Of a DNA stretch of 64,000 nt, positions 51,804 to 60,971 are shown in pieces (position 1 is the stretch's first letter; the number at the start of each line of letters is the position of its first letter). The stretch comes from Chromatiaceae bacterium. GTDB taxonomy: Bacteria > Pseudomonadota > Gammaproteobacteria > Chromatiales > Chromatiaceae. Location: NCBI GenBank assembly GCA_024235215.1, contig JACKMU010000002.1, positions 496,001 to 560,000 on the forward strand, given 5' to 3'. Below the pieces are notes generated by a model, which was not told the origin of the DNA, ran no database searches, and saw nothing but the letters and a program-made list of their open reading frames with translations. The position numbers were made by a program, and so were the translations under genes.

Positions 51804-52299
51804 AGACGCGATTCGGCTGATTCACAGACTCCACTGACCAAGTGCTCGTAGTGCTTTATGCCGTCTGTAACATTGATGTCTGGTCATTCCCCTCCCTTTG
51901 ACCTGAAAATTCTCAAAAAGAATCTATTGGGAAATTTGCTCCCATTCCAGGCCGTTATCTTGATCTGGAGGATTCCATTAGTCGCCACCCATTGATTCCG
52001 GTTAAACCTAATGTCGCAACGGCATGGCTACCCCAGACCAAGAGGATGCGCTTACCGAACTGGACAGGAAGAGCGGTGAACAGATAAAGTGTTACAGGAT
52101 TCTTCTGGGTTTACCCAAATGCAGTGAACTGATGGAGAAGCGGCAGCGCGAGTACTCTAAAATGGGCTCTCATCCTGACCGGTCACATGTTTGCTCAAGG
52201 ATATTTTTAATTCAATCGATTGAATCGAGTTGTAATGATGACCGACCGGATTACCGACATGGAATGCAGAATGCCCACCTGTACAATGATCCGGCGGCT

Positions 52300-52400
52300 A
52301 CCGCCGTAACCTGAAGCTGGAGCGGTTCAAGCGCCAGCTGTTGTTCCGCAGGTCCGAGAAGCGCCTGGGCGTCGACCTGGCAGTACAAAGCAACCTGTAA
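52300..52400 (+). pseudogene. IS66-family transposase (TnpC) fragment
   Basis: The frame ending at the TAA at 52398 reads LKLERFKRQLLFRRSEKRLG, matching the well-conserved N-terminal part of IS66 TnpC (K-R-Q-L-F-G-R-R-S-E-K). Nothing upstream or downstream continues the transposase, so it is a short relic. Confidence 0.6.
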
Positions 52401-52965
52401 TTGGCTCTGGTCCCCCGTTATGCTTGCAGGATGAGCCCCAAGAGAGCGCTGTCGATTTCCGCCGCCAGCAGGTACGCGACAAATATCCGCGGGTTTTGAT
52501 CGGTACTTACAAGACCCGCCAACATGTTGAAAAACACACTGGTTGATCTGAGCTTCCTGGCTGGTATGGTGAACAACAAACTTTATACTGACCTGCTGCA
52601 GTATCGGTAATATCAGCGTTTGCTATATTACTGAATTTGGTTCAGCTGTTGCGGTTTTACCGACTGGGCCAGGCCAGCTGTCGAACAATCTTGGTTGAGG
52701 TTCTATATACTTCCCTGCGGAGCTGAAAAGCAGAATGCAGGATAATTTTTACATAGCTGTGAATTTGCGTTAGAACGATCTGGCCCCGGAAATATCCCAC
52801 ACATCGCATGTTGTTGCATAAATCAGAACGCTGCTATTGAAGCCAACTAATAAAAAGTAACCATAGGTACCGGTCGTCAGTTTTTTTTACACTCACCTGT
52901 AAATTTTGTTATGTACGTTATTTATTCATCCTGATTGTCTCTGATTTTTATAATAAAAAAGTGAA

Positions 52966-52980
52966 TGGCCTAAATATTGC
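52966..52980 (+). promoter_or_regulatory. Possible sigma-54 promoter upstream of the first acyltransferase
   Basis: TGGCCT-AAATA-TTGC keeps the GG and GC pairs at the exact ten-base spacing but departs from TGGCAC at two positions. It is about 335 bases before the acyltransferase start, so the leader would be long. The PEP-CTERM gene nearby has a far better site. Confidence 0.35.
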
Positions 52981-53314
52981 TTATTTTTTTCCGGGATATT
53001 TCCTATACTGGTTACTTACATTTGGAAAGCTCAAGGTCATTCAACAGCAACTTGAGGAGTTATTGCATAAAATTTATTCAAATGGGTAATCTCAAGGAGG
53101 AATGTCCGTATATAACCACATCCGATATTTTTGGGCATCGTCTTTGGTGTTGAATGGAAATGTGTGCTGGTTCGCATCTGCTTGTTGCAGGAGTCCTTAA
53201 AATCGCATCTTCTGCAAAACCATAATAATAAGATTTTGTACGTACCGGGTGATTCAGTAGGATCACAAACTCAAAGTTAGACAGGGCAAACATCGGTGGG
53301 GAGTGGATTCAAAA

Positions 53315-54133
53315 ATGGTGCAAAATCTTTCGGATAGTTTTCACACCCATCTGGAAGCCAGAATAGCGGATAGCGCCGGCTTGAAAAGAGATGCGCACAG
53401 CGTTCGCTACAAAGTTTACTGTTTGGAGCGTGGATACGAAAAATGTGAAAGCTTCCCCGATGGCTTGGAAATGGACGAATTTGATATCGAGTCGATACAC
53501 GGTGTGGTTCGATATAAGTCATCAAAATATCCTCTTGGCGTTGTCCGGTTAGTGTTGCCGAATCTCGAGGAACCCGAGAGGGAGTTCCCCATCGAGTCCC
53601 ACTTTGGTGAACATTTGGAGAAGCAGACACTTGATAAGTTTAAATTCACCCGGCTTAACATTGGAGAAGTCTCTAGGTTTGCAGTTTCGAAAGAGGCGTT
53701 GAAACGCGTTCAGGAACTACTCAATTCCGAAACTACGAATAATCAAGAGTCTCTGGACCAGAATGACCACCCAAAAGAGTTGCTGCCGCATATCTCTCTT
53801 GGCCTCATCTCTCTGTTATTCGTTATCAGCAAAGAACAAGGGATTGAATACTGGTATGCAGCGATGGAGCCATCACTCAGCCGCTTGCTAACCAGGCTCG
53901 GAATAAAATTTACCCCGATTGGACCCATCATGGACTACCATGGCAGGCGTCAGCCAATGATCGCCAATGTGCGTAGTTTGCTGGAAAATATCGAACGCAC
54001 CAGGAAGGACTTTTTTCAACTTATTCGCGACATTGGTGGGATCAGTTTTGATCAGGCACAACACAGAAACCAGCATCACGAAACACGCATGATGGATACA
54101 ATTTCTTACCCGCTTGAGTCGGTCCAGTATTAA
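53315..54133 (+). CDS. Exosortase-system-associated, LuxI-like acyltransferase (copy 1)
   Basis: A 272-residue GNAT-fold protein resembling the putative PEP-CTERM/exosortase-associated acyltransferase family, related to acyl-homoserine-lactone synthases. The N-terminal motif HSVRYKVYCLERGYE, with FPDGLEMDEFD, corresponds to the R-x-x-x-Y-C-x-E pattern shared with copy 2. YPLGVVRLVLP, IGEVSRFAVSKEAL and, near residue 180, the helix ISLGLISLLFVISKEQGI follow the family. The ATG at 53315 has GGGGAG upstream; a GTG at 53303 is possible. The reaction and product are unknown. It is convergent with copy 2, nine bases apart. Confidence 0.8.
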   Translation: MVQNLSDSFHTHLEARIADSAGLKRDAHSVRYKVYCLERGYEKCESFPDGLEMDEFDIESIHGVVRYKSSKYPLGVVRLVLPNLEEPEREFPIESHFGEHLEKQTLDKFKFTRLNIGEVSRFAVSKEALKRVQELLNSETTNNQESLDQNDHPKELLPHISLGLISLLFVISKEQGIEYWYAAMEPSLSRLLTRLGIKFTPIGPIMDYHGRRQPMIANVRSLLENIERTRKDFFQLIRDIGGISFDQAQHRNQHHETRMMDTISYPLESVQY

Positions 54134-54142
54134 GCTGTCAAT

Positions 54143-54949
54143 TTAAAGCGATTTGCGGGTTATCATATCAGACTGGTTGCTGGTGTTTTTTATTGCATCA
54201 CGAACGGGCCAGACGGTACCTCTTTCGGTCAATATTTCCCAGACATCAGGTCTCTCCTGCTTGACTCGCTCAAGCAATTCATGCAAATCTGAATAACAGG
54301 GTTGTCTTTTCCCATGATACTCGATGAGTGGTCCAAGATTGGTAAAATGAATTCCGACACGAGTCAACAGTCTTAGCAGTGCTCTCTCCATTACCGAACA
54401 CCAGACCGAAATCCCGTGCTCCACGCTCATCTCCACCAGTGAAGATATTAGTCCAAGTGTCAGATGATGGGCGACTCGTCTGTCATTATTCAGCTCAGCC
54501 GCAACATCTATTGCCCGTAACGACTCCTCTGTAACACCACAAGGCGAACCCTGTTCACCGATACGACGCCGAAACGTTCTCGCGATGGCAAAACGAGAAA
54601 CTTCTGCGGCGTACTCCCTCCTGAACAACGAGTCGTCGTAAAGTGCTGTCTCCCGACATACTTCACCGATTGGGAGACCGGCATCGGAACGATTCGTTAG
54701 CGGTAACACCAACCTGACAGAACCCGCTATCGCACCACTCGGTTTATGAATTAGCAGGCTGTGAACTGAGTGTTCATCATATTTGTCTCGTTCCATTCCA
54801 TCCGGAAAGTCGTCCGCGTTCTCAAAATGGTGCTCCACACAATAGACCTGGTATCTCAGTCTATGGACTTCATCCTGCAACTCGGGAGTATCGGCTCGGA
54901 TTACTTTGAAATAACGATTGTATGCTTCATAGAGGCTATCAGATTCCAT
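54143..54949 (-). CDS. Exosortase-system-associated, LuxI-like acyltransferase (copy 2)
   Basis: A 268-residue paralogue of copy 1 (ATG at 54949 after GGGAG; a TTG at 54967 is in frame). HRLRYQVYCVEHHFE, FPDGMERDKYDEHSVH, AGSVRLVLP and AAEVSRFAIARTFRRR line up with copy 1 and with the PEP-CTERM/exosortase-associated acyltransferase family. HLTLGLISSLVEMSVEHGI and LTRVGIHFTNLGPLIEYHGKRQP are shared blocks too. Family members are found with exosortase genes; they are thought to acylate or sense an unknown molecule. A 28-base dyad lies 222 bases upstream. Confidence 0.82.
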   Translation of the reverse strand: MESDSLYEAYNRYFKVIRADTPELQDEVHRLRYQVYCVEHHFENADDFPDGMERDKYDEHSVHSLLIHKPSGAIAGSVRLVLPLTNRSDAGLPIGEVCRETALYDDSLFRREYAAEVSRFAIARTFRRRIGEQGSPCGVTEESLRAIDVAAELNNDRRVAHHLTLGLISSLVEMSVEHGISVWCSVMERALLRLLTRVGIHFTNLGPLIEYHGKRQPCYSDLHELLERVKQERPDVWEILTERGTVWPVRDAIKNTSNQSDMITRKSL

Positions 54950-55170
54950 CAGATTCTCCCGAAACAAATCCGTATCAAGGAGATTTGTTTATAGATCATT
55001 TCAGTCAGATACTCGGTAATTTACTTTGCCTACTGGAGAGAGATTCAGGCCTGAACTGATGGACCAACAATCCAGTGAACTCAGCACGCAAAAAGCGCTT
55101 TATGACTTTAATATCGTCAATGCCCGTTCCAGCTTGAGATTGAAGCAGCTATAAAACTGAAATTCTATTG

Positions 55171-55198
55171 TTGCAACAGCTAAGGAAAGCTGTTGCAA
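55171..55198. repeat. Perfect 11-base inverted repeat, possible operator
   Basis: TTGCAACAGCT, six bases, AGCTGTTGCAA. No T-run follows on either strand, so it is not an obvious terminator. It lies between the divergent acyltransferase copy 2 (222 bases to its start) and the small heat-shock gene (215 bases). The rest of 54950-55412 shows no gene. Confidence 0.55.
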
Positions 55199-55349
55199 CC
55201 TAATCTCATCAGGCAGTGTAACTCTCTCCTTTTCTGTACTTTACAACTATCCGCCATCCAGTGTCCCAGCAGCGGATCCGTTGCTCTGTTCGCAACGGCT
55301 TATTGTCGTAACCCATTGTTTAATATATATATTAATATATTTACTTTGT

Positions 55350-55376
55350 CTTGAATTTCCTGATAAAAATGCTATT
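55350..55376 (+). promoter_or_regulatory. Possible heat-shock (sigma-32) promoter
   Basis: CTTGAA at 55350 fits the sigma-32 -35 element. Fifteen bases later GCTATT only partly fits the CCCCAT -10 element. It is about 35 bases before the ribosome site of the Hsp20 gene. A weak call. Confidence 0.35.
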
Positions 55377-55412
55377 TATATTAATAGGGAGTGGTTAAGA
55401 AGGAGGTGTAAG

Positions 55413-55904
55413 ATGAAAACCAAGACCAGTGAAATTGTGAAAGAGACCCCGAAAAAGGTACAAGAGTTATCTCCGTGGGAAGATATGGAGAGGGTGTTCG
55501 ACTCGATGCTTCATCGGGGATGGTTGCGGCCATTTCATGAACTCTTTCCCGAGTGGAGATTAAGCGGTCGGGATTTTGATTTGCGGATGCCGAAAGTGGA
55601 TATCCTGGACAATGAAGACGAGATTCTGGTGCGCGCCGAGCTTCCTGGAGTAGAGAAGAAGGATCTGGATGTTAACTTGAGCGGTCAGATGCTGACCATC
55701 AAGGCGGAGACGAAACAGGAAGAGAAAGAGGAGAAAGGCGAGTACTTCCGTTCCGAGATTACCCGTGGTTCATTCCGTCGGACGGTGCAGTTGCCGGCCG
55801 AAGTTGATGAGACAGGTGTGAAAGCGATGTTTAACAACGGAATGCTGGAAGTACACCTCCCCAAGACGAGAAAGAGCATAAAACAGAAGATCACTGTGGA
55901 ATGA
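55413..55904 (+). CDS. Small heat-shock protein, Hsp20/IbpA family
   Basis: A 163-residue alpha-crystallin-type chaperone that holds unfolding proteins. The ATG at 55413 follows a near-perfect AAGGAGGTG site; the frame is open for 44 codons upstream but without family content. The N-terminal arm has SPWEDMERVFDSMLHRGWLRPF. The crystallin domain runs from about residue 55 (RMPKVDILDNEDEILVRAELPGVEKKDLDV, in parts) to GMLEVHLPKTRK, with the A-x-x-x-n-G-v-L-like motif KAMFNNGMLEVHLP. A terminator follows. Confidence 0.95.
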   Translation: MKTKTSEIVKETPKKVQELSPWEDMERVFDSMLHRGWLRPFHELFPEWRLSGRDFDLRMPKVDILDNEDEILVRAELPGVEKKDLDVNLSGQMLTIKAETKQEEKEEKGEYFRSEITRGSFRRTVQLPAEVDETGVKAMFNNGMLEVHLPKTRKSIKQKITVE

Positions 55905-55956
55905 GCAGACCAAGGAAGTGTTTTGCATCCGCATAAAGGATTGGAGATGCGAAATT

Positions 55957-55986
55957 AAAAGCCGGCCGTGAGCCGGCCTTTTTTCT
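55957..55986 (+). terminator. Intrinsic terminator of the Hsp20 gene
   Basis: GCCGGC, loop CGTGA, GCCGGC, then a run of T, preceded by AAAA; 55 bases after the stop codon. Confidence 0.85.
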
Positions 55987-56264
55987 ATGTTCATAAAGAG
56001 CACAATCCCTATAGGGAAAACCTGAAGGAAATATCACCCTCATGCTCAACCGTAGCATGTCTACCCGGTTCTATGGCAGAGATTTTCAATGAATTGGATG
56101 GGGAGGTTATTTTCGGATCCTTCAATGGACCTGACACGAGTGCTGATAATTAGCGGAAGTGGAGATTGGCAACAAATTTGGAGCGACGAAGCGTGTCTGG
56201 TGACAAGTCATTTGGGCGGAAAATATGATGGTTGGCCCTATTCCACAGGCTCCGCCGATAAAGC
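55987..56264. other. Gap between Hsp20 and tRNA-Ser terminators
   Basis: Nothing is supported here. A short frame ending at 56153 (MAEIFNELDGEVIFGSFNGP at its end) lacks a clear ribosome site. Confidence 0.4.
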
Positions 56265-56291
56265 AAAAAAAACCCCTAAAGGGGCTTTTTT
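56265..56291 (-). terminator. Terminator of the tRNA-Ser transcript
   Basis: On the minus strand, CCCC and GGGG pair across TTTA, followed by eight T. A matching A/T-run on the other side makes it potentially bidirectional. It begins a few bases after the tRNA CCA end. Confidence 0.85.
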
Positions 56292-56294
56292 TAT

Positions 56295-56388
56295 TGGCGG
56301 AGAGAGAGGGATTCGAACCCTCGATGGAGTTTTAAGCCCCATACTCCCTTAGCAGGGGAGCGCCTTCAGCCTGCTCGGCCATCTCTCC
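56295..56388 (-). tRNA. serX: tRNA-Ser (anticodon GCU), CCA encoded
   Basis: Ninety-four bases on the minus strand. The acceptor stem GGAGAGA pairs with TCTCTCC, discriminator G and encoded CCA follow. The D arm contains GCCGAGCAGGCTGAAGGC, the anticodon loop is CCTGCTAAG with GCT, there is a long variable arm (GTATGGGGCTTAAAACTCC), and the T arm contains GGTTCGAATCC. The position next to csrA is conserved in gammaproteobacteria. The gene symbol is only an E. coli-style label. Confidence 0.96.
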
Positions 56389-56581
56389 AATGGTTTTCAG
56401 CGCCAACAGGCCGGTGAAAACGGCGCTATTCTATCGCAGTTACCACCAGAACCTCAATCAATTTGGATTACCGATTTAGAGAGTTGAAATTGGAGAGGAA
56501 TTTGCTGCTGGATGGGAACAGATTTCGGATTGTAAACGGTTACATCCGGGGCCAACAACTGCACCCCGGATTCAGCTTGAC

Positions 56582-56776
56582 TCAGTCTTCTCCTGAATCC
56601 TGACTTGCCAACTGTTCCTGCTTGATGCGTTCGTAAATCTCTTCACGATGAACCGTCACATCACGCGGTGCATTAACACCAATCCTTACTTGGTTACCTT
56701 TAACACCAAGCACGGTTACCGTGACCTCATCTCCAATCATCAAGGTCTCGCCTACCCGGCGGGTCAATATTAACAT
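56582..56776 (-). CDS. csrA: Carbon storage regulator
   Basis: CsrA is a dimeric RNA-binding protein that blocks or stabilises mRNAs at GGA sites and sets carbon flow, motility and biofilm. Starting at the ATG at 56776 it has 64 residues: MLILTRRVGETLMIGDEVTV, with GVNAPRDVTVHREEIYERI at the key RNA-contact strand (conserved Arg). Upstream in-frame codons (MEIRT) are not part of the family. It lies between lysC and tRNA-Ser as usual. Confidence 0.97.
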   Translation of the reverse strand: MLILTRRVGETLMIGDEVTVTVLGVKGNQVRIGVNAPRDVTVHREEIYERIKQEQLASQDSGED

Positions 56777-56991
56777 CGTCCTAATCTCCATGTATCCAAA
56801 TATTGCAGTTTGTCGGTTTCTCAGGCACCCAATCTATCCTGGGAAAACAACTCGCTACGCCAACCAAGCTCTTTCACCACTTTATAGTCTTACAGTGGAG
56901 CAGGGCGCGCTCAGTCTACCAGTCGAACGCATCCAACTAAAGGGAAATGGGTGCCTATTCAATCGCCTAGGCCAAATCAAGTAAACAATGG

Positions 56992-58218
56992 TTAACTGTT
57001 AAGTTCCCCAGCCAGCCCAAAAGCATCGTGTAGCGCACGAACACCTAATTCCAGATACTTTTCGTCCACCACGACGGAAATCTTTATCTCAGAGGTGGAG
57101 ATCACCTGAATATTGATACCTTCTTTGGCCAATGCCTCGAACATGGTACTAGCGATTCCGGCATGGGAACGCATTCCCACACCGACCAGAGAGAGCTTGA
57201 CGATATTTTTTGTGCCAAACACTTCACGCGCGCCGAGCACTTCTGCGCTCTCCTTCAGCAGTTCAAGTGCTTTGTGATAATCATTGCGGTGGACAGTGAA
57301 AGTAAAATCGGTAGTCTCGTCTTTACCAATGTTCTGCACGATCATGTCGACCTCGATATTTGCGCCAGCGACTGGTCCGAGGATACTGAACGCAACACCA
57401 GGTTGATCAGGGACACCGCGAATAGTCAATTTCGCCTCATCTCGGCTGAAAGCTATTCCAGAAATCTTCGCATCTTCCATATTCTCTTCCTCAAAGGTGA
57501 TGAGGGTGCCCTCACCTTCCTCGAAACTGGATAGAACACGCAACGGAACATTATATTTTCCGGCGAATTCCACCGATCTTATCTGTAAAACCTTTGAACC
57601 CAGACTGGCCATCTCCAGCATCTCTTCAAAGGTTATCTTGTCCAGCTTGCGTGCTCTGGGTTCGACCCGAGGGTCGGTGGTGTAGACTCCATCCACATCG
57701 GTAAAAATCTGACATTCATTCGCTTTCAGCGCTGCCGCCATAGCGACTGCTGTGGTATCGGAGCCACCACGACCAAGTGTGGTGATGTTGCCGTGTTCGT
57801 CGACACCTTGGAAACCGGCCACCACAACCACCTTGCCAGCCGCCAAGTCTCCATTTACCGAATGGTCGTCGATGTCGAGGATGCGCGCCTTGCCATGGAC
57901 ATTGTCCGTCAGAATGCGTACCTGCCCACCGGTATAAGAGCATGCAGGACAGCCAAGCTTGTGCAGCGCGATACTGAGCAGCGCGATGGTCACCTGCTCA
58001 CCCGTCGATAACAACACATCCATCTCCCGGGGATTTGGAAATTCGCTGATATCATTAGCCAGCGCGATCAGACGATTGGTCTCCCCAGACATCGCCGAAA
58101 CCACTACCACCACTTTGTGACCATTATCACGTGTAGCCGCCACCTTTTTTGCGACCGCCTGAATTCGTTCGACTGAGCCGACCGAGGTGCCGCCATATTT
58201 TTGTACGATTAGAGCCAT
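56992..58218 (-). CDS. lysC: Aspartate kinase
   Basis: Phosphorylates aspartate, the first step to lysine, threonine, methionine and diaminopimelate. The 408-residue, Pseudomonas-type monofunctional enzyme begins MALIVQKYGGTSVGS. It has VVSAMSGETNRL, TLGRGGSDTTAVAMA and FTDVDGVYTTDPR. Two C-terminal ACT domains (about 265-400), with VPDQPGVAFSILGPVAGANI and VGVGMRSHAGIASTMFEALA, bind the feedback amino acids. It lies between alaS and csrA. Together with the dapL and lysA genes earlier, this gives parts of the lysine pathway. Confidence 0.97.
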   Translation of the reverse strand: MALIVQKYGGTSVGSVERIQAVAKKVAATRDNGHKVVVVVSAMSGETNRLIALANDISEFPNPREMDVLLSTGEQVTIALLSIALHKLGCPACSYTGGQVRILTDNVHGKARILDIDDHSVNGDLAAGKVVVVAGFQGVDEHGNITTLGRGGSDTTAVAMAAALKANECQIFTDVDGVYTTDPRVEPRARKLDKITFEEMLEMASLGSKVLQIRSVEFAGKYNVPLRVLSSFEEGEGTLITFEEENMEDAKISGIAFSRDEAKLTIRGVPDQPGVAFSILGPVAGANIEVDMIVQNIGKDETTDFTFTVHRNDYHKALELLKESAEVLGAREVFGTKNIVKLSLVGVGMRSHAGIASTMFEALAKEGINIQVISTSEIKISVVVDEKYLELGVRALHDAFGLAGELNS

Positions 58219-58349
58219 TCTTCAGCTATTCGCATCCCTATGCCCGGCCCCTTGGGAAGCCTGACATGTAAAGTAAAAAACGGCGGCTATTAAACACGAA
58301 ACTCACGTGCTTAGAAACCACCGTCACCATAAACCTACGTAAGGTATCT

Positions 58350-60971
58350 TCAGTCCGTTCGTCCGCCACCCATTTTCTGTCGAACCCAGCCTTCGACACT
58401 GGCCAGCGCTGCCGGAAGCGCGGCTGGGTTGTTGCCCCCTGCCTGAGCCATCTCAGGGCGTCCGCCACCTCGACCATCGACCTGTTCAGCAACAAATTTG
58501 ATCAGATCTCCAGCCTTCAACAGTTGAGTCTGCTCTTTGGTAACTCCTGCCACTAAACTCACCTTGTCGTTGACCACGGTACCCAGCACGATCACCGCAC
58601 TCCCCAATTTGTCTTTCAGCTTATCCATGGTTTCTAGCAGTGATTTAGGATCAGCGCCCTCCAGCTCCGCCGCCAGCACCTTGAGACCGTGCACCTGAAC
58701 CGCAGAATTGGCGAGGTCGCTGCCGGCTGCGCTTGCCAGCTTACCCTTGAGTCGCTCCAGCTCCTTCTCCAGCTGGCGGTTTCGCTCCACCAGCTGCGCA
58801 ACCTTGGCCGGGAGATCCTGACGTCCCGCTTTGACCATCTGTGACAATTGGTGCAGTCGCTCCTCATCCGCCTCCATCCAGTCAATTGCCGCTTCTCCGG
58901 TGACGGCCTCGATGCGGCGCACGCCCGAGGCAATCCCCGATTCTGCAGTGATACGAATCAGTCCAATATCACCAAGCGCCTTGACGTGCGTACCACCGCA
59001 CAGCTCAGTGGAGAACTCCCCCATGCGCAGTACCCGGACCTTATCGCCATACTTCTCTCCGAAAAGTGCCATCGCCCCCGCTCGCTTGGCATCCTCCAGT
59101 GCCATGATACGAGTCTCCACTGGGTGATTGCGTCTGATCTGATCGTTCACCATGCGCTCGATGCGCTGTAGCTGCTCCCGGTTGACCGGCTCGAAATGGA
59201 CGAAATCAAAGCGCAGACGATCTGCATCAACCAGAGAGCCCTTCTGCTGCACATGGTCACCCAACACCCGACGCAGCGCCGCATGCAGCAGGTGAGTGGC
59301 CGAGTGGTTTAGTGCTGTCCTGGCTCGCTTCTCGGCATCAACCTGGGGCTCGACGAAGTCGCCGACGCGCAGCTGCGCCCCTTTGAGTTCACCGATATGC
59401 AGATGAACATTGTCCCCCTGTTTCTGGGTATCTGTGACGATGAACTGGGTGTTGTCGTCCAGACGGATCACTCCGCAGTCGCCCACTTGGCCGCCTGATT
59501 CGGCGTAAAAGGGAGTATGGTCGAGTACCAGCATGCCCGAATGACCGCCGTTGAGGGTGTCCGAAACCTCCCCTTGGTGAAGAATCGAAATCACGCTAGC
59601 ACGGTCGGAAAGTCTGTCGTAACCGGTAAATTCTGTCGACTCTGCGAGATTCACAGGCACATCGATGGCTGGACCAAAGTGGCTGGCGGCCCTGGCACGC
59701 GCACGCTGCGCTTCCATCTCCACCTCGAACCCGGCCATATCCAGTTTCAGGTTCCGCTCGCGTGCGATATCGGCGACCAGATCGGTGGGAAACCCGTAGG
59801 TGTCGTATAGTTTAAACACCATGCTCCCCGGAATCCGGTCTTCTGCCAGGGACTCGATAGCTTCGTCCAGTATCTTCATACCCTGTTCCAGGGTTTCAGC
59901 AAAACGCTCCTCCTCCAACTTCAGTACACGCTCCACCTGTTGGCGCGCTTTGACCAGTTCGGGATAGGCGGACCCCATCTGTTCGGTAAGAGGCGCGACC
60001 AGCTTATAGAAAAAACTATCGGTGACACCAAGCATATAGCCGTGACGAATTGCGCGGCGGATGATCCGTCGCAGCACATAACCACGCCCTTCGTTCGACG
60101 GAAGCACACCGTCTGCCACCAGAAACGCACAGGAGCGAATATGATCGGCGATTACACGTAGCGACTTGTTCTCCAGATCGCTGCAGCCAGTCGCCTCGGC
60201 GGCAGCCTTGATCAGCGACTGAAACAGATCGATCTCGTAGTTACTGTGCACCCCCTGCATCACCGCAGCCAAGCGCTCCAGACCCATACCAGTATCCACC
60301 GACGGGTGCGGCAGCTGGGTCAGCTTGCCTGACGTGTCCCGGTTGAACTGCATGAATACCAGGTTCCAGATTTCGATGTAGCGATCCCCATCTTCATCCG
60401 CAGACCCGGGTGGACCACCCCAAACCTCGGGTCCGTGGTCATAGAAGATCTCGGAACAAGGACCACAGGGTCCCACGTCGCCCATCGACCAGAAATTATC
60501 CTTGGCACCGCAACGGGAGAAGCGCGCCGGATCGACACCGACCTCATCCAGCCATATTGCCGCGGCCTCGTCATCCTCCTCGAACACCGTGACCCACAGT
60601 TTCTCCGGAGACAATCCCATATTGACCGTCAGAAAATCCCAGGCATACCGGATCGCATCACGTTTGAAGTAGTCGCCAAAACTGAAGTTTCCCAACATTT
60701 CGAAGAAGGTGTGATGCCGCGCGGTGTACCCAACGTTCTCCAAATCGTTATGCTTTCCACCGGCACGCACACAGCGCTGGGAGCTGGCGGCACGCTGATA
60801 GTCACGTTTTTCGCGGCCGAGAAAAAGATCTTTGAACTGGACCATTCCTGCGTTGGTGAACAGCAGCGTCTGGTCATTGTGTGGCACCAATGAGCTACTG
60901 GCCACTTCACGGTGTCCCTGTTCAACGAAAAAGTCGAGAAATGCGCGCCTCAATTCTGCGCTGGTCTTCAT
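58350..60971 (-). CDS. alaS: Alanyl-tRNA synthetase
   Basis: Charges tRNA-Ala and edits mis-charged Ser or Gly. The 873-residue protein begins MKTSAELRRAFLDFFVEQGH. The class II core has FTNAGMVQFKD and the motif 2 block KHNDLENVGYTARHHTFFEMLGNFSFGDYFK (in parts). The editing domain has the zinc-site residues HSATHLLHAAL and CGGTHVKALGDIG. The C-terminal DHHA1 part ends with GGRGGGRPEMAQAGG-like residues (VDGRGGGRPEMAQAGG). It precedes lysC by 130 bases on the minus strand. Confidence 0.97.
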   Translation of the reverse strand: MKTSAELRRAFLDFFVEQGHREVASSSLVPHNDQTLLFTNAGMVQFKDLFLGREKRDYQRAASSQRCVRAGGKHNDLENVGYTARHHTFFEMLGNFSFGDYFKRDAIRYAWDFLTVNMGLSPEKLWVTVFEEDDEAAAIWLDEVGVDPARFSRCGAKDNFWSMGDVGPCGPCSEIFYDHGPEVWGGPPGSADEDGDRYIEIWNLVFMQFNRDTSGKLTQLPHPSVDTGMGLERLAAVMQGVHSNYEIDLFQSLIKAAAEATGCSDLENKSLRVIADHIRSCAFLVADGVLPSNEGRGYVLRRIIRRAIRHGYMLGVTDSFFYKLVAPLTEQMGSAYPELVKARQQVERVLKLEEERFAETLEQGMKILDEAIESLAEDRIPGSMVFKLYDTYGFPTDLVADIARERNLKLDMAGFEVEMEAQRARARAASHFGPAIDVPVNLAESTEFTGYDRLSDRASVISILHQGEVSDTLNGGHSGMLVLDHTPFYAESGGQVGDCGVIRLDDNTQFIVTDTQKQGDNVHLHIGELKGAQLRVGDFVEPQVDAEKRARTALNHSATHLLHAALRRVLGDHVQQKGSLVDADRLRFDFVHFEPVNREQLQRIERMVNDQIRRNHPVETRIMALEDAKRAGAMALFGEKYGDKVRVLRMGEFSTELCGGTHVKALGDIGLIRITAESGIASGVRRIEAVTGEAAIDWMEADEERLHQLSQMVKAGRQDLPAKVAQLVERNRQLEKELERLKGKLASAAGSDLANSAVQVHGLKVLAAELEGADPKSLLETMDKLKDKLGSAVIVLGTVVNDKVSLVAGVTKEQTQLLKAGDLIKFVAEQVDGRGGGRPEMAQAGGNNPAALPAALASVEGWVRQKMGGGRTD

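Larger units (their letters stand above)
51804..53314. other. Long AT-rich intergenic stretch with IS remnants
   Basis: About 1.5 kb. A piece of an IS66-type transposase is at 52300-52400. A frame at 52024-52314 (plus, 96 codons) has no motif or clear ribosome site. From 52700 onward the sequence is strongly AT-rich and contains a sigma-54-like site at 52966. AAGGAGG at 53094 lies one base before an ATG with a 32-codon frame; this spacing is too short for good initiation. Confidence 0.45.

Noticed and set aside
53102..53200. 32-codon frame after a perfect AAGGAGG
   Set aside because: Only one base separates the ribosome site from the ATG, too close for efficient initiation, and the peptide has no motif.
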